64,000 nt of DNA from Chitinophagaceae bacterium (GTDB taxonomy: Bacteria > Bacteroidota > Bacteroidia > Chitinophagales > Chitinophagaceae): assembly GCA_947446645.1 (NCBI GenBank), contig CANFHA010000002.1, forward strand, positions 266,008-330,007, given 5' to 3'. Shown piece after piece: positions 18,315 through 27,116 of the stretch. Positions within the stretch are counted from its first letter, which is position 1. Each line of letters starts with the position of its first letter. The notes below the pieces were generated by a model. That model did not search any database. It was given only the letters and a program-made list of their open reading frames with translations, and was not told the origin of the DNA. A program made the translations under genes and the position numbers.

Positions 18315-21230
18315 ATGATCAAAAAGTTGCTATTCCTAATAGCTTCAGGCTGTCTGTTGTCTTTGCCAAGATTGTCAGCACAATCCAACTCGTATTCTCA
18401 CGGCCACGAGGTGAAGAAAGAAGATGTGAACATGATGGAATTGTCGGAGTACGAAAAACTTCATCCGCCAGCATTTGTGCAAAAGCCAGTTATAAATGAG
18501 GAGGGCGAGGAAATAGCTTCACGCCGGGTCATATTGGCTAATCCGGCGCTAGTGCGCACTATACATGGCGAGGTCATGAACCTTAGCGATGCTGCAGTGC
18601 GGAGCCGGATGATAAATACCGATGGTACGCACACGGCTTATATGCCTGCATCTTCTCCACCTGCCGATACGTTCCAGGCACAAGCAACTGATGGTACGAG
18701 TATTCCCCCGGATACGCATGGTGCGGTGGACGGCACATATGCTATAGCAGCATTGAACAGTTCTGTCCGTATCAGGAACAAAACTACCCACGCATCGGTA
18801 TCAAATGTATCGCTCAATTCATTTTGGGGATCAGCACTGCTGGGGAGCGGCGGTGGAGCATTTGACCCTCGCATACATTATGATGCTTACACCAATCGCT
18901 GGATCATGGTTGCCGTGTCTGTAAACGGATCAATGACGAATTCAGAAATTCTTATTGCCATTACTGCCACCGGCGACCCTACCGGCACGTGGCATAAATA
19001 TGCAATAGCTACCGACGCTTCTGGCGCTACCTGGCTTGACTTTCCGAATGTGGGCTACAACAGTAAATGGGTGACTGTAACAGGTAACTACTTTTCTAAC
19101 TCATCAGGTGGGTTCACTAACTCTGTGATCTATGTATTTGACAAGGCTGCAATTGCTGCCGGTACAGGTGCACCTTTTACACGCATTGGACTTACCGGTT
19201 CAGGCGGGTTTACACTGTGCCCTGCTACTACGCTGGATGCAACTGAAGGAAGCATGTTTATTATGGACGTTACCAACCCGGCTGCAGGCCAGCTGAGGCT
19301 TCGGAAGCTAACCGGTGCTGTTGCATCTCCTGTGCTTTCCGGAACTATATTTAACCCCGCTACTACTACGCACTGGAATAATAGCCCAGGCGTTGATTTT
19401 GGCCCCCAGTCGGGCACTACAAATAAGCTGCAGGTAAATGATGACCGTATCAATAATCTTACCTTCAGAAATGGTAAATTATGGTGTTCGCACAATATTT
19501 ACCTACCTGCATCTGGTTCTGCTAATCGAAGTGCGATAATGTGGTGGCAAACGGATACTGCAGCAGCCGGAGGTGTTATACAAAACGGCGTGCTGGATGG
19601 TGGAAGTTCAGCGCTGATGTTTGCATTCCCTAATATTTCAGTAAATCAGAACAATGATGCCCTGATGGGATTTGCTTATATGTCGTCCGGTCTGCACCCG
19701 AGTGCTGCGTACGCTTACCGGTTAAGTTCAGACACGACAAGTAAGATGCAAACACCATTTATATACAGGCACGGTCAGTCTACTTATTACCAGACATTTG
19801 GCGGCTCTGATAACAGGTGGGGCGACTACTCTGCCACCTGCGTGGATCCAAACAACGTGGATTTCTGGACGCTACAAGAGAGCGTACCCAGCACCAATAA
19901 CTGGGATACATGGTGGGCGAAAGTGATCATGTGCAATTACCTGGTAGCTCCTACGGGCGGTACAGGTCCTGCCGCACCTTGTGCGGGCACAGTGGCCACT
20001 TATGCTGTTTCACCTGTAACCGGCGCTACCGGCTATACGTGGACCATACCTACAGGCTCAGGCTGGAGCGGAACCAGCACAACAAATTCACTCGACCTCA
20101 CCATTGGTACCGGCACGGTAACAGTAACTGTGGCAGCAAATAATGTCTGTGGACCGGGTAGTGTATATACATTTACTATCAGCGCCATGTCTGCACCTAC
20201 CGTTACAGCTACTGCTTCCAGTGGTGTATGTATCGGTGCGGCAACTGCTACATTTACTACAACCGCCACCGGTGGTATGCCAACGTCGTATAACTGGACG
20301 GTTTCGGGCGCAGGATGGTCTGGATCGAGCACAACATCTTCTTTAACAACGACAGTAGGCGGCGGCACCGGAACAATTACTGTGAACGGAACGAATGCAT
20401 GTGGAACAGGGCCTGATTTTGTGTATACAATAACACCTACTGCACCACCCGGAGCAGCATCTAATATTTTGGGTCCGTCTACTCCATGTTCAGGCACTAC
20501 AGCCACCTACACCACTCCTGCGGTTTCTGGCGCTTCGAGCTATACGTGGACGGTATCAGGTTTCGGTTGGAGCGGCACCAGTACTACCGGCTCTATTACA
20601 GTTACAGTTGGCACCGGCACAGGTACAATAACGGTAACGCCGGTCAGCAGCTGCGGAAATGGATTGCCGTTTACCATAACGCCAATAGCCAACACTGCAC
20701 CAACAGCATTATTTAACGCGTCGACACATATTACACCCACACATACAATTGTTACCTTCGACTTTATAGGTGCAGCGCCTAGTGGCACCACCTATCTATG
20801 GACATTTGCAGGTGGTACACCGTCTAGTTCCACAAGCGCGGGCCCGATAAATGTACAATGGATCAGCGCAGGCACCTACTCGGTAACGCTTGTTACAACC
20901 AACGGCGGCTGCACGGCATCACGCGCAGATACAATACATGTGAACGCAAGTACTGAAACGCAGCTGGTAAATATTCCTTCTGCTGAGGTAAGCATAATGC
21001 CTAATCCCAGCAGGGGCGAATTCGAATTGATCTTTAGCCAGCCGGTGAGTGGAGCTGTGACAATCAAAATGTATGACATGGAAGGCCGTGTAGTTTACTA
21101 CACAGAGTCGGCATCCATCGTAAACAACCGGATGCCTGTGGCAACACAAAGTCTGGCATCTGGGAATTACAATGCAGTAATTACAGCTGATGGTGCTGTG
21201 ATTAGCAAAAAAATAACTATTACGAGGTAG
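18315..21230 (+). CDS. Large secreted protein with Ig-like/PKD repeats and type IX sorting domain
   Basis: 971 residues. The signal peptide ends RLSAQ near residue 23. Residues ~110-540 form one large globular domain rich in Gly, Ser, Thr and Asn (for example GGGAFDPRIHYDAYTNRWIMV) that I cannot assign to an enzyme. Three similar Ig-like repeats follow (about 541-790), each with a YTWT or YNWT strand and a GWSG turn. A PKD-like domain follows (TTYLWTFAGGTPSSST, about 795-880), then a type A T9SS signal (VSIMPNPSRGEFELIF to the end). It is probably a cell-surface or released adhesin-like protein. It is monocistronic, with its own promoter and a strong terminator. Confidence 0.88.
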   Translation: MIKKLLFLIASGCLLSLPRLSAQSNSYSHGHEVKKEDVNMMELSEYEKLHPPAFVQKPVINEEGEEIASRRVILANPALVRTIHGEVMNLSDAAVRSRMINTDGTHTAYMPASSPPADTFQAQATDGTSIPPDTHGAVDGTYAIAALNSSVRIRNKTTHASVSNVSLNSFWGSALLGSGGGAFDPRIHYDAYTNRWIMVAVSVNGSMTNSEILIAITATGDPTGTWHKYAIATDASGATWLDFPNVGYNSKWVTVTGNYFSNSSGGFTNSVIYVFDKAAIAAGTGAPFTRIGLTGSGGFTLCPATTLDATEGSMFIMDVTNPAAGQLRLRKLTGAVASPVLSGTIFNPATTTHWNNSPGVDFGPQSGTTNKLQVNDDRINNLTFRNGKLWCSHNIYLPASGSANRSAIMWWQTDTAAAGGVIQNGVLDGGSSALMFAFPNISVNQNNDALMGFAYMSSGLHPSAAYAYRLSSDTTSKMQTPFIYRHGQSTYYQTFGGSDNRWGDYSATCVDPNNVDFWTLQESVPSTNNWDTWWAKVIMCNYLVAPTGGTGPAAPCAGTVATYAVSPVTGATGYTWTIPTGSGWSGTSTTNSLDLTIGTGTVTVTVAANNVCGPGSVYTFTISAMSAPTVTATASSGVCIGAATATFTTTATGGMPTSYNWTVSGAGWSGSSTTSSLTTTVGGGTGTITVNGTNACGTGPDFVYTITPTAPPGAASNILGPSTPCSGTTATYTTPAVSGASSYTWTVSGFGWSGTSTTGSITVTVGTGTGTITVTPVSSCGNGLPFTITPIANTAPTALFNASTHITPTHTIVTFDFIGAAPSGTTYLWTFAGGTPSSSTSAGPINVQWISAGTYSVTLVTTNGGCTASRADTIHVNASTETQLVNIPSAEVSIMPNPSRGEFELIFSQPVSGAVTIKMYDMEGRVVYYTESASIVNNRMPVATQSLASGNYNAVITADGAVISKKITITR
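19940..20700 (+). repeat. Three tandem Ig-like domain repeats inside the 971-residue secreted protein
   Basis: Three units of about 80-85 codons share CxGTxATY-like openings, a (Y)TWT/NWT strand, GWSGTSTT or GWSGSSTT, a Gly-Thr-rich TxTVGTGTGTITV strand and a Cys-Gly turn. Nucleotide similarity is patchy, so these are diverged domain duplications and not a recent satellite. Confidence 0.8.
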
Positions 21231-21252
21231 CACTGGTATTTCTGGTCTTAAT

Positions 21253-21291
21253 ACAAAGCCTTCTTCCAAGCAGTTCGGAAGAAGGCTTTGT
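21253..21291 (+). terminator. Intrinsic terminator
   Basis: A perfect 15-bp stem (ACAAAGCCTTCTTCC / GGAAGAAGGCTTTGT) with a 9-nt loop, followed by TCATTTT, lies 22 nt after the stop of the 971-residue protein gene. Confidence 0.88.
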
Positions 21292-21335
21292 TCATTTTAA
21301 AGATGACTATATTTTTCAGTCAATTCATTCTTTAG

Positions 21336-21343
21336 TACATTTG
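21336..21343 (+). promoter_or_regulatory. Bacteroidota -7 promoter element TACATTTG
   Basis: An exact TAnnTTTG match 19 nt upstream of the ATG at 21363, just after the preceding terminator. No good TTG box is seen at -33, only a T-rich tract near 21311. Confidence 0.5.
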
Positions 21344-21362
21344 CTGTCAACAAAACATACAA

Positions 21363-22367
21363 ATGAAAAAAATACTATTATTTTCGATTATTACAGGTCT
21401 TTGTCCTGTATTACATGCACAAGTGACACTGAGCGGAACTTCTTATTCCGAGAATTTTGACGGGATCGGTGCAGGACTACCTACGGGATGGACAATTGCA
21501 GACAGCGCGCGTGCAGATTTTATGGGCCATCCGGCTTCCGGGTCGTTTTTATCAGATCCCACCTATGGTACCTTTGGAAACGGAACCTGGTACAGCACTC
21601 GTGGTGGATTTAAAAATTATCCGTCAGCTGATGCAGTAGGCATGGGTTCTGACTCCGTTACCCAGGTTTCTGCGACAGACCGTGCCCTCGGGGTGAGGCA
21701 AGTTGCTGGCACTACACTGTTTAATAGCGATCCGGGCGCAGCATTCATTTTGCAACTGACTAATACTACCGGGTTCAAGACATTTAATGCCTCTTTCAAA
21801 CTCCAGTCTCTGGATACGTCTTCTCCACGCGTTACTACGTGGATCGTTGATTACGCGCTTGGTGCATCACCTACTGTTTTCACTCCTGCGTCTGTAACCG
21901 GTACAATGACCACTGGTGGTCATTCGTTCACGAACAATACCATCTCGATTGACTTTGGCACTGCGCTCAACAACCAGTCTCAACCTGTGTGGATAAGAAT
22001 TGTTGCTGTAGATCCATCTACAGGTTCAGGTAATCGTACTTCAACCACCATCGACGATTTCAGCATGTCGTGGTTGCCTGTTTCAACTACAGGTGTAGGT
22101 GTTGTTAATGGAAATTCGAACAGCCTGCTCGTTCTGGGTGCGGCTACAGCTCACAACGTAAACATGCAGTTTGAAGCTGCCTCAGCAGGTAAATACTCTT
22201 TGGTAATTACTGATCTTAACGGCCGCGCAGTCTATAACAAAGTATACAGCCTGAACGAAGGTACAGCTCCTGTCTCCCTAAGCGGACTTGACCTGGCTCC
22301 AGGTATGTATGTTGCTAAAATGTCTGGAAGCAATGGTACTTCAACCGCTAAGTTTATGGTGAAATAA
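21363..22367 (+). CDS. Secreted protein with type IX sorting domain
   Basis: 334 residues. The signal peptide (MKKILLFSIITGLCPVLHAQ) precedes a beta-rich domain (about 21-240) of the kind found in Bacteroidota choice-of-anchor or lectin-like proteins: it opens with SYSENFDGIGAGLPTGWTIAD and contains TTWIVDYALG and FGTALNNQSQPVWIRIVAVD. The C-terminal ~75 residues form a type A sorting domain ending LDLAPGMYVAKMSGSNGTST. No catalytic motif was seen. It stands alone between two terminators. Confidence 0.85.
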   Translation: MKKILLFSIITGLCPVLHAQVTLSGTSYSENFDGIGAGLPTGWTIADSARADFMGHPASGSFLSDPTYGTFGNGTWYSTRGGFKNYPSADAVGMGSDSVTQVSATDRALGVRQVAGTTLFNSDPGAAFILQLTNTTGFKTFNASFKLQSLDTSSPRVTTWIVDYALGASPTVFTPASVTGTMTTGGHSFTNNTISIDFGTALNNQSQPVWIRIVAVDPSTGSGNRTSTTIDDFSMSWLPVSTTGVGVVNGNSNSLLVLGAATAHNVNMQFEAASAGKYSLVITDLNGRAVYNKVYSLNEGTAPVSLSGLDLAPGMYVAKMSGSNGTSTAKFMVK

Positions 22368-22389
22368 GGTCTCTTTTCATAATAATAGG

Positions 22390-22413
22390 GGCTGGCCAGG
22401 GTTCTGGCCAGCC
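22390..22413 (+). terminator. Intrinsic terminator
   Basis: A perfect 10-bp GC-rich stem (GGCTGGCCAG / CTGGCCAGCC) with a GGTT loop, followed by TTTATTGTTTTTT. It lies 22 nt after the 21363 gene and just before the convergent DUF4349 gene, which it may also serve. Confidence 0.9.
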
Positions 22414-22430
22414 TTTATTGTTTTTTATAG

Positions 22431-23327
22431 CTACTGCTGAACTGGCATCATGGCCTTACGCCGAATTTTTCGATAGGTGAGCCAGCCGGTGATAACCAGC
22501 AAAACCGGCCATATCGTGACCATTGCTACAACTATGGCACTTAGTATATCCGTACCTTCATTCAATGCTATTTCGCACCGTAGGATAAAAGGTGTCCCGG
22601 TAATGTAATCGGGATTTGCGATGACCTGTTTGAATACTTTTACAGGCTGTGAAAATGCAACGGTGAGCGTAGCATACGTAACATCATCCATTATCTGCAG
22701 GTTCTCAATTTTTCTGTTTATTTTTTGTTCACTTTTATCCTCCCCGAACTGCTGCACCTCCATCATCTCGTTACTTTTTTTTGCCATTTTCAATTCCTTT
22801 TCGCTATAGTTAGCCTCACCTTGATTTTTTAGTTCATTGGCCATGAAGTGGTAAGTAACATCGCTTTGTTTTAGCGTGCGGGAATCGATAAAGCTGGTAA
22901 GACCTGGAATTGCGTTTATAATTGAATCCAAACGTTTAGAAGGTATTCGCAGTGTGAGAAATGCTGTGGTAGTGTAGGTAAGGGTTTGCTTCAGCGAGTC
23001 AGGTGTGTAGTAGCTGGTTTTAGTTTCGTGATTATTGTTTTCTACCAGACTTTCCTGCACAACACCGCCAGATTCTTTCACCATCTTCTCCAGGTTTGTA
23101 ACTGAAGCAAGTACATTCGGGACGCGGCAATGAAAATCAGCGGTCCGTTTTATTTTGCGATCCGGTGAGTTTAGCGGACTGGGATTGTCAGGTGCTTGTT
23201 TTGTTGGCATGGCCGTATCGGCCTGTGTTGACGCAGCTTTACCTAAATAATCAATACTTCTATCGCCTGAGCCGCATGACGCCAGTGAGGCAAGTAGCAG
23301 CAGGCAGAATGTGTTTTTTGAGCGCAT
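22431..23327 (-). CDS. DUF4349-type lipoprotein
   Basis: 298 residues. The N-terminus is a lipoprotein signal (FCLLLLASLASCGSG) with lipidated Cys18. The body shows the DUF4349 pattern: a strand with IKRTADFHCRVPNV, a helical coiled region including MAKKSNEMMEVQQFGED, paired strands including YATLTVAFSQPVKVF, and a C-terminal membrane helix (about 262-284) before a basic tail RKIRRKAMMPVQQ. The lipid anchor and C-terminal helix would fix it to a membrane at both ends. Function is unknown. Confidence 0.82.
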   Translation of the reverse strand: MRSKNTFCLLLLASLASCGSGDRSIDYLGKAASTQADTAMPTKQAPDNPSPLNSPDRKIKRTADFHCRVPNVLASVTNLEKMVKESGGVVQESLVENNNHETKTSYYTPDSLKQTLTYTTTAFLTLRIPSKRLDSIINAIPGLTSFIDSRTLKQSDVTYHFMANELKNQGEANYSEKELKMAKKSNEMMEVQQFGEDKSEQKINRKIENLQIMDDVTYATLTVAFSQPVKVFKQVIANPDYITGTPFILRCEIALNEGTDILSAIVVAMVTIWPVLLVITGWLTYRKIRRKAMMPVQQ

Positions 23328-23519
23328 GGTTTTTCGTTTTAGTTATAGTTTATGCCTGTTTATGATTAAGGTGACGAGGCTGGGCTGTTAAATAAAACGT
23401 AAATCAAATATTGGTACTATCCACGGATCAAATGGCATCTTGCTTTGGCATACTAATTGGTTTACCTGATTATACACTATTAAAATAATTTTATTAACCT
23501 TGCATCAAAAATCAATTTT

Positions 23520-24461
23520 ATGAAATTTAGTTCCGCACTTCTTTTTTGTTTTTTAATGCTACCAGCGCTGGTCTTTGCCCAGCGGGATATGCGCCAGGAT
23601 GGCCGCCGTGACAATCGTAATGACAATCGTAATGACAATCGCAATGGAGACCGCGACCGGCAGCATTTTGGTTATGAATCCAGTACACTGTCTATTTTTT
23701 CGGAGAATGGCGAGCAATTTTTGCTTGTACTCAATGGGATAAATCAAAACACTTCTCCTCAATCTAAGATTCGGGTAGAGGGCCTTCCTAAGTATGATAA
23801 CGACGTACAAATTATTTTCACCGACCGGCAGACACAAGCCATAAGAAGGAAAATAAATATTGCCGACCCGATAGACGGAAAGGCGGTAAATATGTCTTTG
23901 AAGATTTCACGCGGGCGCGATGGCATGGCGAGGTTGAAGTTTCACAGATGCTCAGAGATAGACCACAACTATCATGCTCCACGCGATGAGTATGTTATGA
24001 ACTATGGCAAGCCACAGCAGATAAATACTATAACTGAAACAACTTATACCGATCCTAATACCGGAGAAATTGTAACACAGACTACAACCACTACTACAAC
24101 TAATGATGGTTATGACAATCGCAATCATCATTCAACTCCGCCACCGCCGCCTCCACCACCAGCGCCGGTAGCAATGGATCAGCGTACTTTTAATGATGCC
24201 ATGCAAAGTATAAAAGGAAGTTCGTTTGATGACACCAGGCTGTCGACAGCCAAAACTATCCTGGCAAGCAATTTTGTATCCGTAAACCAGGTGATGGAAA
24301 TTTGTAAGGTGTTTTCGTTTGAAAACAACAAAGTAGCTTTTGCTAAATTCGCGTACAGCCGTACCGTAGATCAGAATAATTATTTTAAAGTTGGAAGTGT
24401 GTTCGATTTTGATTCGAACAAGCAGGAGCTGAACAAATTCATTTCAAACGGAGGAAGATAG
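23520..24461 (+). CDS. Exported DUF4476-domain protein
   Basis: 313 residues. A signal peptide ends FAQ near residue 21. It is followed by a low-complexity Asp-Asn-Arg repeat (about 31-45), a beta domain (about 50-150), a Thr-rich linker with TQTTTTTTTN and a poly-Pro stretch, then the DUF4476 domain (about 220-313: MDQRTFNDAMQSIKGSSFDD through FDFDSNKQELNKFI). The DUF4476 helical domain recurs in Bacteroidota exported proteins and has no known activity. A TAACCTTG element at 23495-23502 is one mismatch from the -7 consensus. Confidence 0.85.
   Translation: MKFSSALLFCFLMLPALVFAQRDMRQDGRRDNRNDNRNDNRNGDRDRQHFGYESSTLSIFSENGEQFLLVLNGINQNTSPQSKIRVEGLPKYDNDVQIIFTDRQTQAIRRKINIADPIDGKAVNMSLKISRGRDGMARLKFHRCSEIDHNYHAPRDEYVMNYGKPQQINTITETTYTDPNTGEIVTQTTTTTTTNDGYDNRNHHSTPPPPPPPPAPVAMDQRTFNDAMQSIKGSSFDDTRLSTAKTILASNFVSVNQVMEICKVFSFENNKVAFAKFAYSRTVDQNNYFKVGSVFDFDSNKQELNKFISNGGR
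23610..23645 (+). repeat. Three tandem 12-bp repeats coding Asp-Asn-Arg-Asn
   Basis: GACAATCGTAAT at 23610-23621 and 23622-23633, then GACAATCGCAAT at 23634-23645. The unit is a multiple of three, so copy-number change would lengthen or shorten the DNRN linker without a frameshift. Confidence 0.9.
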
Positions 24462-24472
24462 TACTGCTTACA

Positions 24473-25630
24473 TTATAGCTGCCTTTGGATAATTTGCTTC
24501 AGCATTTTATTACGGCAGGCGAAAAATGCAATATCCAGCGCAACGGGCACTTTGCTAAGTGTCCGTTGCGTTTTATAGCGCATGGCCAGTTCTTTACCAA
24601 TGCTACTCAGTAGAGCCTTGTCATATAAAAGCATGTGCGCTGCGCTAAAATTCTTGTCTTTAAAACATTGTATCGCTTGCATGGCAGCGAATTTGCCGCT
24701 TAGCATAGCGTTGCCGATGCCATCGCCTGATATAGGGTCTATGAGAGACGCTGCATCACCTGTGAGCATAAGGCGCTCTCCGGAAAGTGCACCAGGCTTA
24801 GAACCAAGTGGCAATCCAAAACCTTCCAACCTGCCGCGCAGGCTTGCATTTTGGAATTTATCTTTGAGGGTGGGTATGCGATCTATAAACTCATAGAACG
24901 AGGTTTTTAAGTTAATTCTTCGTCGGGCGATTTCGCTCGAGAGCATTCCAAAACCAGCGTTCACCATATTCCCTGGTAAAGGAAAAACCCATAGATAGCT
25001 TGGTAGAAACTTTTTATCAAAATATATCTCCGTAGTGTTGCTGTCCATGCCTGCAACATTTGAAAAATAGCCACGTACGGAACCTACATGGTGGTCCCGG
25101 TCCAGTGAACGGGGCGCAAGATGTTTGGCTACAATAGAATGTGCTCCGTCTGCACCAATAAGAATTTTGGTTGTATATACGGTAGGGTCGTCTTTCAGTT
25201 TTACTATAATAGCATCACTATTCCGGGTTATTGAATAGGGTAGGGTAGCAGTGTAAATGGCAGTATCCGTATTCTCTTTTACCAGTGAAAACAAAAAGTT
25301 ATCAAACACCATGCGCGTGCAGGTATAGGCTTCTGCTACCCAGTCGAAGGTAAGCGTCTTGTTTTTATAGACCAGTTTCGTTCTCCTGGTGTCGTATTTT
25401 CCGGTCAGCTTTTTAAAAAGCTGTTCATAGCGTGGCTCTATGCTTTTAAGCACTTTAATGGCGCGGCCTGGTATGGCATCACCACATATCTTATCACGCG
25501 GAAATGAACTCTTATCCAGCATAGCAACGTTTAGCCCCGCATCCTTCAGCGTCAGCGCACAAGCGCAGCCGGCAGGTCCGGCGCCAACAATAAGCACGTC
25601 ATAATTTTTGATATTGCCGGCAGGTAACAT
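24473..25630 (-). CDS. FAD-dependent oxidoreductase, geranylgeranyl reductase family
   Basis: 385 residues from ATG 25630, chosen because it lies just before the Rossmann start NYDVLIVGAGPAGCACAL; an upstream in-frame ATG at 25669 would add 13 residues. After the GxGxxG motif come DKSSFPRDKICGDAIPG, typical of the geranylgeranyl reductase branch, and the second FAD motif LMLTGDAASLIDPISGDGIG near residue 280. Family members reduce isoprenoid double bonds or act on aromatic compounds. A menaquinone- or lipid-related role is possible, but nothing nearby decides it. Confidence 0.85.
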   Translation of the reverse strand: MLPAGNIKNYDVLIVGAGPAGCACALTLKDAGLNVAMLDKSSFPRDKICGDAIPGRAIKVLKSIEPRYEQLFKKLTGKYDTRRTKLVYKNKTLTFDWVAEAYTCTRMVFDNFLFSLVKENTDTAIYTATLPYSITRNSDAIIVKLKDDPTVYTTKILIGADGAHSIVAKHLAPRSLDRDHHVGSVRGYFSNVAGMDSNTTEIYFDKKFLPSYLWVFPLPGNMVNAGFGMLSSEIARRRINLKTSFYEFIDRIPTLKDKFQNASLRGRLEGFGLPLGSKPGALSGERLMLTGDAASLIDPISGDGIGNAMLSGKFAAMQAIQCFKDKNFSAAHMLLYDKALLSSIGKELAMRYKTQRTLSKVPVALDIAFFACRNKMLKQIIQRQL

Positions 25631-25790
25631 TGCAGCGTAAATATAGGTGGTTAATCTTAGCGGAAACAATGAAGTGAGTTTGAGATAGTCTCGATCGGTC
25701 TTTTGATTTGTTTATACTACATTTACGTTTTCGGTTGTGGTCTGATTTTTGGTCACATTAATTTGATGGTTTTTAACCCAGGTATTTAAA

Positions 25791-26561
25791 ATGTCTCCTC
25801 TTTTCCAGGAAATAGTTAACGATCCGCTTGGTACTTTACTAATTATAGGCAACCTGGTGCTCATAGAAAGCCTGCTGTCTGTAGATAATGCTGCGGTATT
25901 GGCAACTATGGTCATGGACCTTTCCGTGCGCGACAGGAAGCGAGCCTTGAAGTACGGCATTTTCGGTGCGTACTTCTTCAGGGGGTTATGCCTGTTGTTC
26001 GCGTCCATTCTTATAAAGATTTGGTGGCTGAAGTCGGTGGGTGGGGCATACCTCTTATATCTTTTTGCAAAATGGTGGCTCAGCAGAAAAAACAAAGGCG
26101 CAAAAACTGAAACAGTTAAAAAGGAAAAAAGCTGGTTTTACAAAATGACATCAGGCGCGCTGGGTGCGTTTTGGGCTACCGTGTTATCTGTAGAAATTAT
26201 GGATCTTGCCTTCTCTATGGACAATGTATTTGCCGCAGTCGCATTCTCGGGCAATATTCTCATTATTCTATGCGGTGTATTCATAGGCATACTTGCGATG
26301 CGCTTTGTGGCCCAGGGATTTGTGAAGCTGATGGAGGTTTATCCCTTCCTCGAGGGGTGTGCATATACCGTGATAGGATTATTGGGGGTGAAACTTTCTT
26401 TGTCGTTTTATGAGCATTTTTATCCGGAGTCACCTGTTACAGAATTTTTAGAAAGCCCGAAGGCAGACTGGGGCATATCGGCGCTTACCATCTGCATATT
26501 TTTTCTGCCGGTCCTTACCAGCCGGATATTCAATTTTCCGGCGCATCAAAAGGAAAAATAG
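25791..26561 (+). CDS. TerC-family integral membrane protein
   Basis: 256 residues with about seven membrane helices. The family motif lies in the first helices (LVLIESLLSVDNAAVLATMV) and is echoed in the second half (VEIMDLAFSMDNVFAAVAFS); the paired acidic SVDN and SMDN motifs are thought to line a metal path. Homologues (TerC, Alx, YkoY) are linked to Mn2+ export or tellurite resistance. No yybP-ykoY-like riboswitch was recognised in the upstream 120 nt. It is convergent with the thioesterase gene (3 nt between stops). Confidence 0.9.
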   Translation: MSPLFQEIVNDPLGTLLIIGNLVLIESLLSVDNAAVLATMVMDLSVRDRKRALKYGIFGAYFFRGLCLLFASILIKIWWLKSVGGAYLLYLFAKWWLSRKNKGAKTETVKKEKSWFYKMTSGALGAFWATVLSVEIMDLAFSMDNVFAAVAFSGNILIILCGVFIGILAMRFVAQGFVKLMEVYPFLEGCAYTVIGLLGVKLSLSFYEHFYPESPVTEFLESPKADWGISALTICIFFLPVLTSRIFNFPAHQKEK

Positions 26562-26564
26562 AAA

Positions 26565-26996
26565 TTATTTTTTCTTCAGAACTGCCACAGTAAGCCTGCT
26601 TGCACATATAAGTCGTTCATGCTCATCGGTTAACTTAATATCCCAAACATGTGTTGTTGCCCCCACATGAAGTGGCCGCGCGGTAGCGGTTACTAGTCCA
26701 CTTTTTATCCCTCTTATGTGGTTGCAGTTGATCTCAATTCCGACGCACATATACTTGCCGGCATCAATGGAAAGCCAAGAGGCTACGCTGCCCACAGTCT
26801 CCGCCAGCACAGCAGATGCGCCGCCATGGAGCAGGCCTTGTGGTTGGTGCGTTTTTGGCGTTACTGGCATTGTAGCACGTAAAAAATCGGGTCCGATTTC
26901 GGTGAATTTAATGTCCAGAAACTCGCCCATAGTGTTAACAGAAATGTTGTTAATTGTTTCTACTGTCATTTCGGAAGCTTTCCATATTACATTCAT
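26565..26996 (-). CDS. Hotdog-fold acyl-CoA thioesterase, MenI/YdiI-like
   Basis: 143 residues closely following the E. coli YdiI pattern: an N-terminal IWKASEMTVETIN, then GEFLDIKFTEIGPDFLRATM, the catalytic-helix segment GLLHGGASAVLAETVGSVAS with Glu as general base, and NCNHIRGIKSGLVTATARPL. YdiI-type enzymes hydrolyse 1,4-dihydroxy-2-naphthoyl-CoA in menaquinone synthesis but also act on other acyl-CoAs, so the exact substrate is open. The ATG at 26996 is kept because the IWK segment aligns with the start of YdiI. Confidence 0.85.
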   Translation of the reverse strand: MNVIWKASEMTVETINNISVNTMGEFLDIKFTEIGPDFLRATMPVTPKTHQPQGLLHGGASAVLAETVGSVASWLSIDAGKYMCVGIEINCNHIRGIKSGLVTATARPLHVGATTHVWDIKLTDEHERLICASRLTVAVLKKK

Positions 26997-27068
26997 CTTA
27001 TTAATAATTTTACGAATTGATTAAAAATATAGGTAAAAATTCGTTATGAAAATATTAAACGCAACTAT

Positions 27069-27076
27069 TAACTTTG
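27069..27076 (+). promoter_or_regulatory. Bacteroidota -7 promoter element TAACTTTG
   Basis: An exact TAnnTTTG match 40 nt before the ATG of the saccharopine reductase gene, in the divergent region shared with the thioesterase gene. The -33 region is AT-rich without a clear TTTG. Confidence 0.45.
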
Positions 27077-27116
27077 GAAAAGTTACGTTTTTTTTTATTT
27101 CATTTGAACACAAATT

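Noticed and set aside
19940..20700. Repetitive Gly-Thr-rich DNA as a mobile or satellite repeat
   Set aside because: The units are diverged Ig-like protein domains with low DNA identity and keep the reading frame.
23610..23645. Short tandem repeats as a possible CRISPR array
   Set aside because: The 12-bp units are contiguous with no spacers, sit in frame inside a coding region and encode DNRN.
25640..25790. A yybP-ykoY Mn2+ riboswitch before the TerC gene
   Set aside because: The 120 nt upstream lack the paired stems and conserved loops of that riboswitch.
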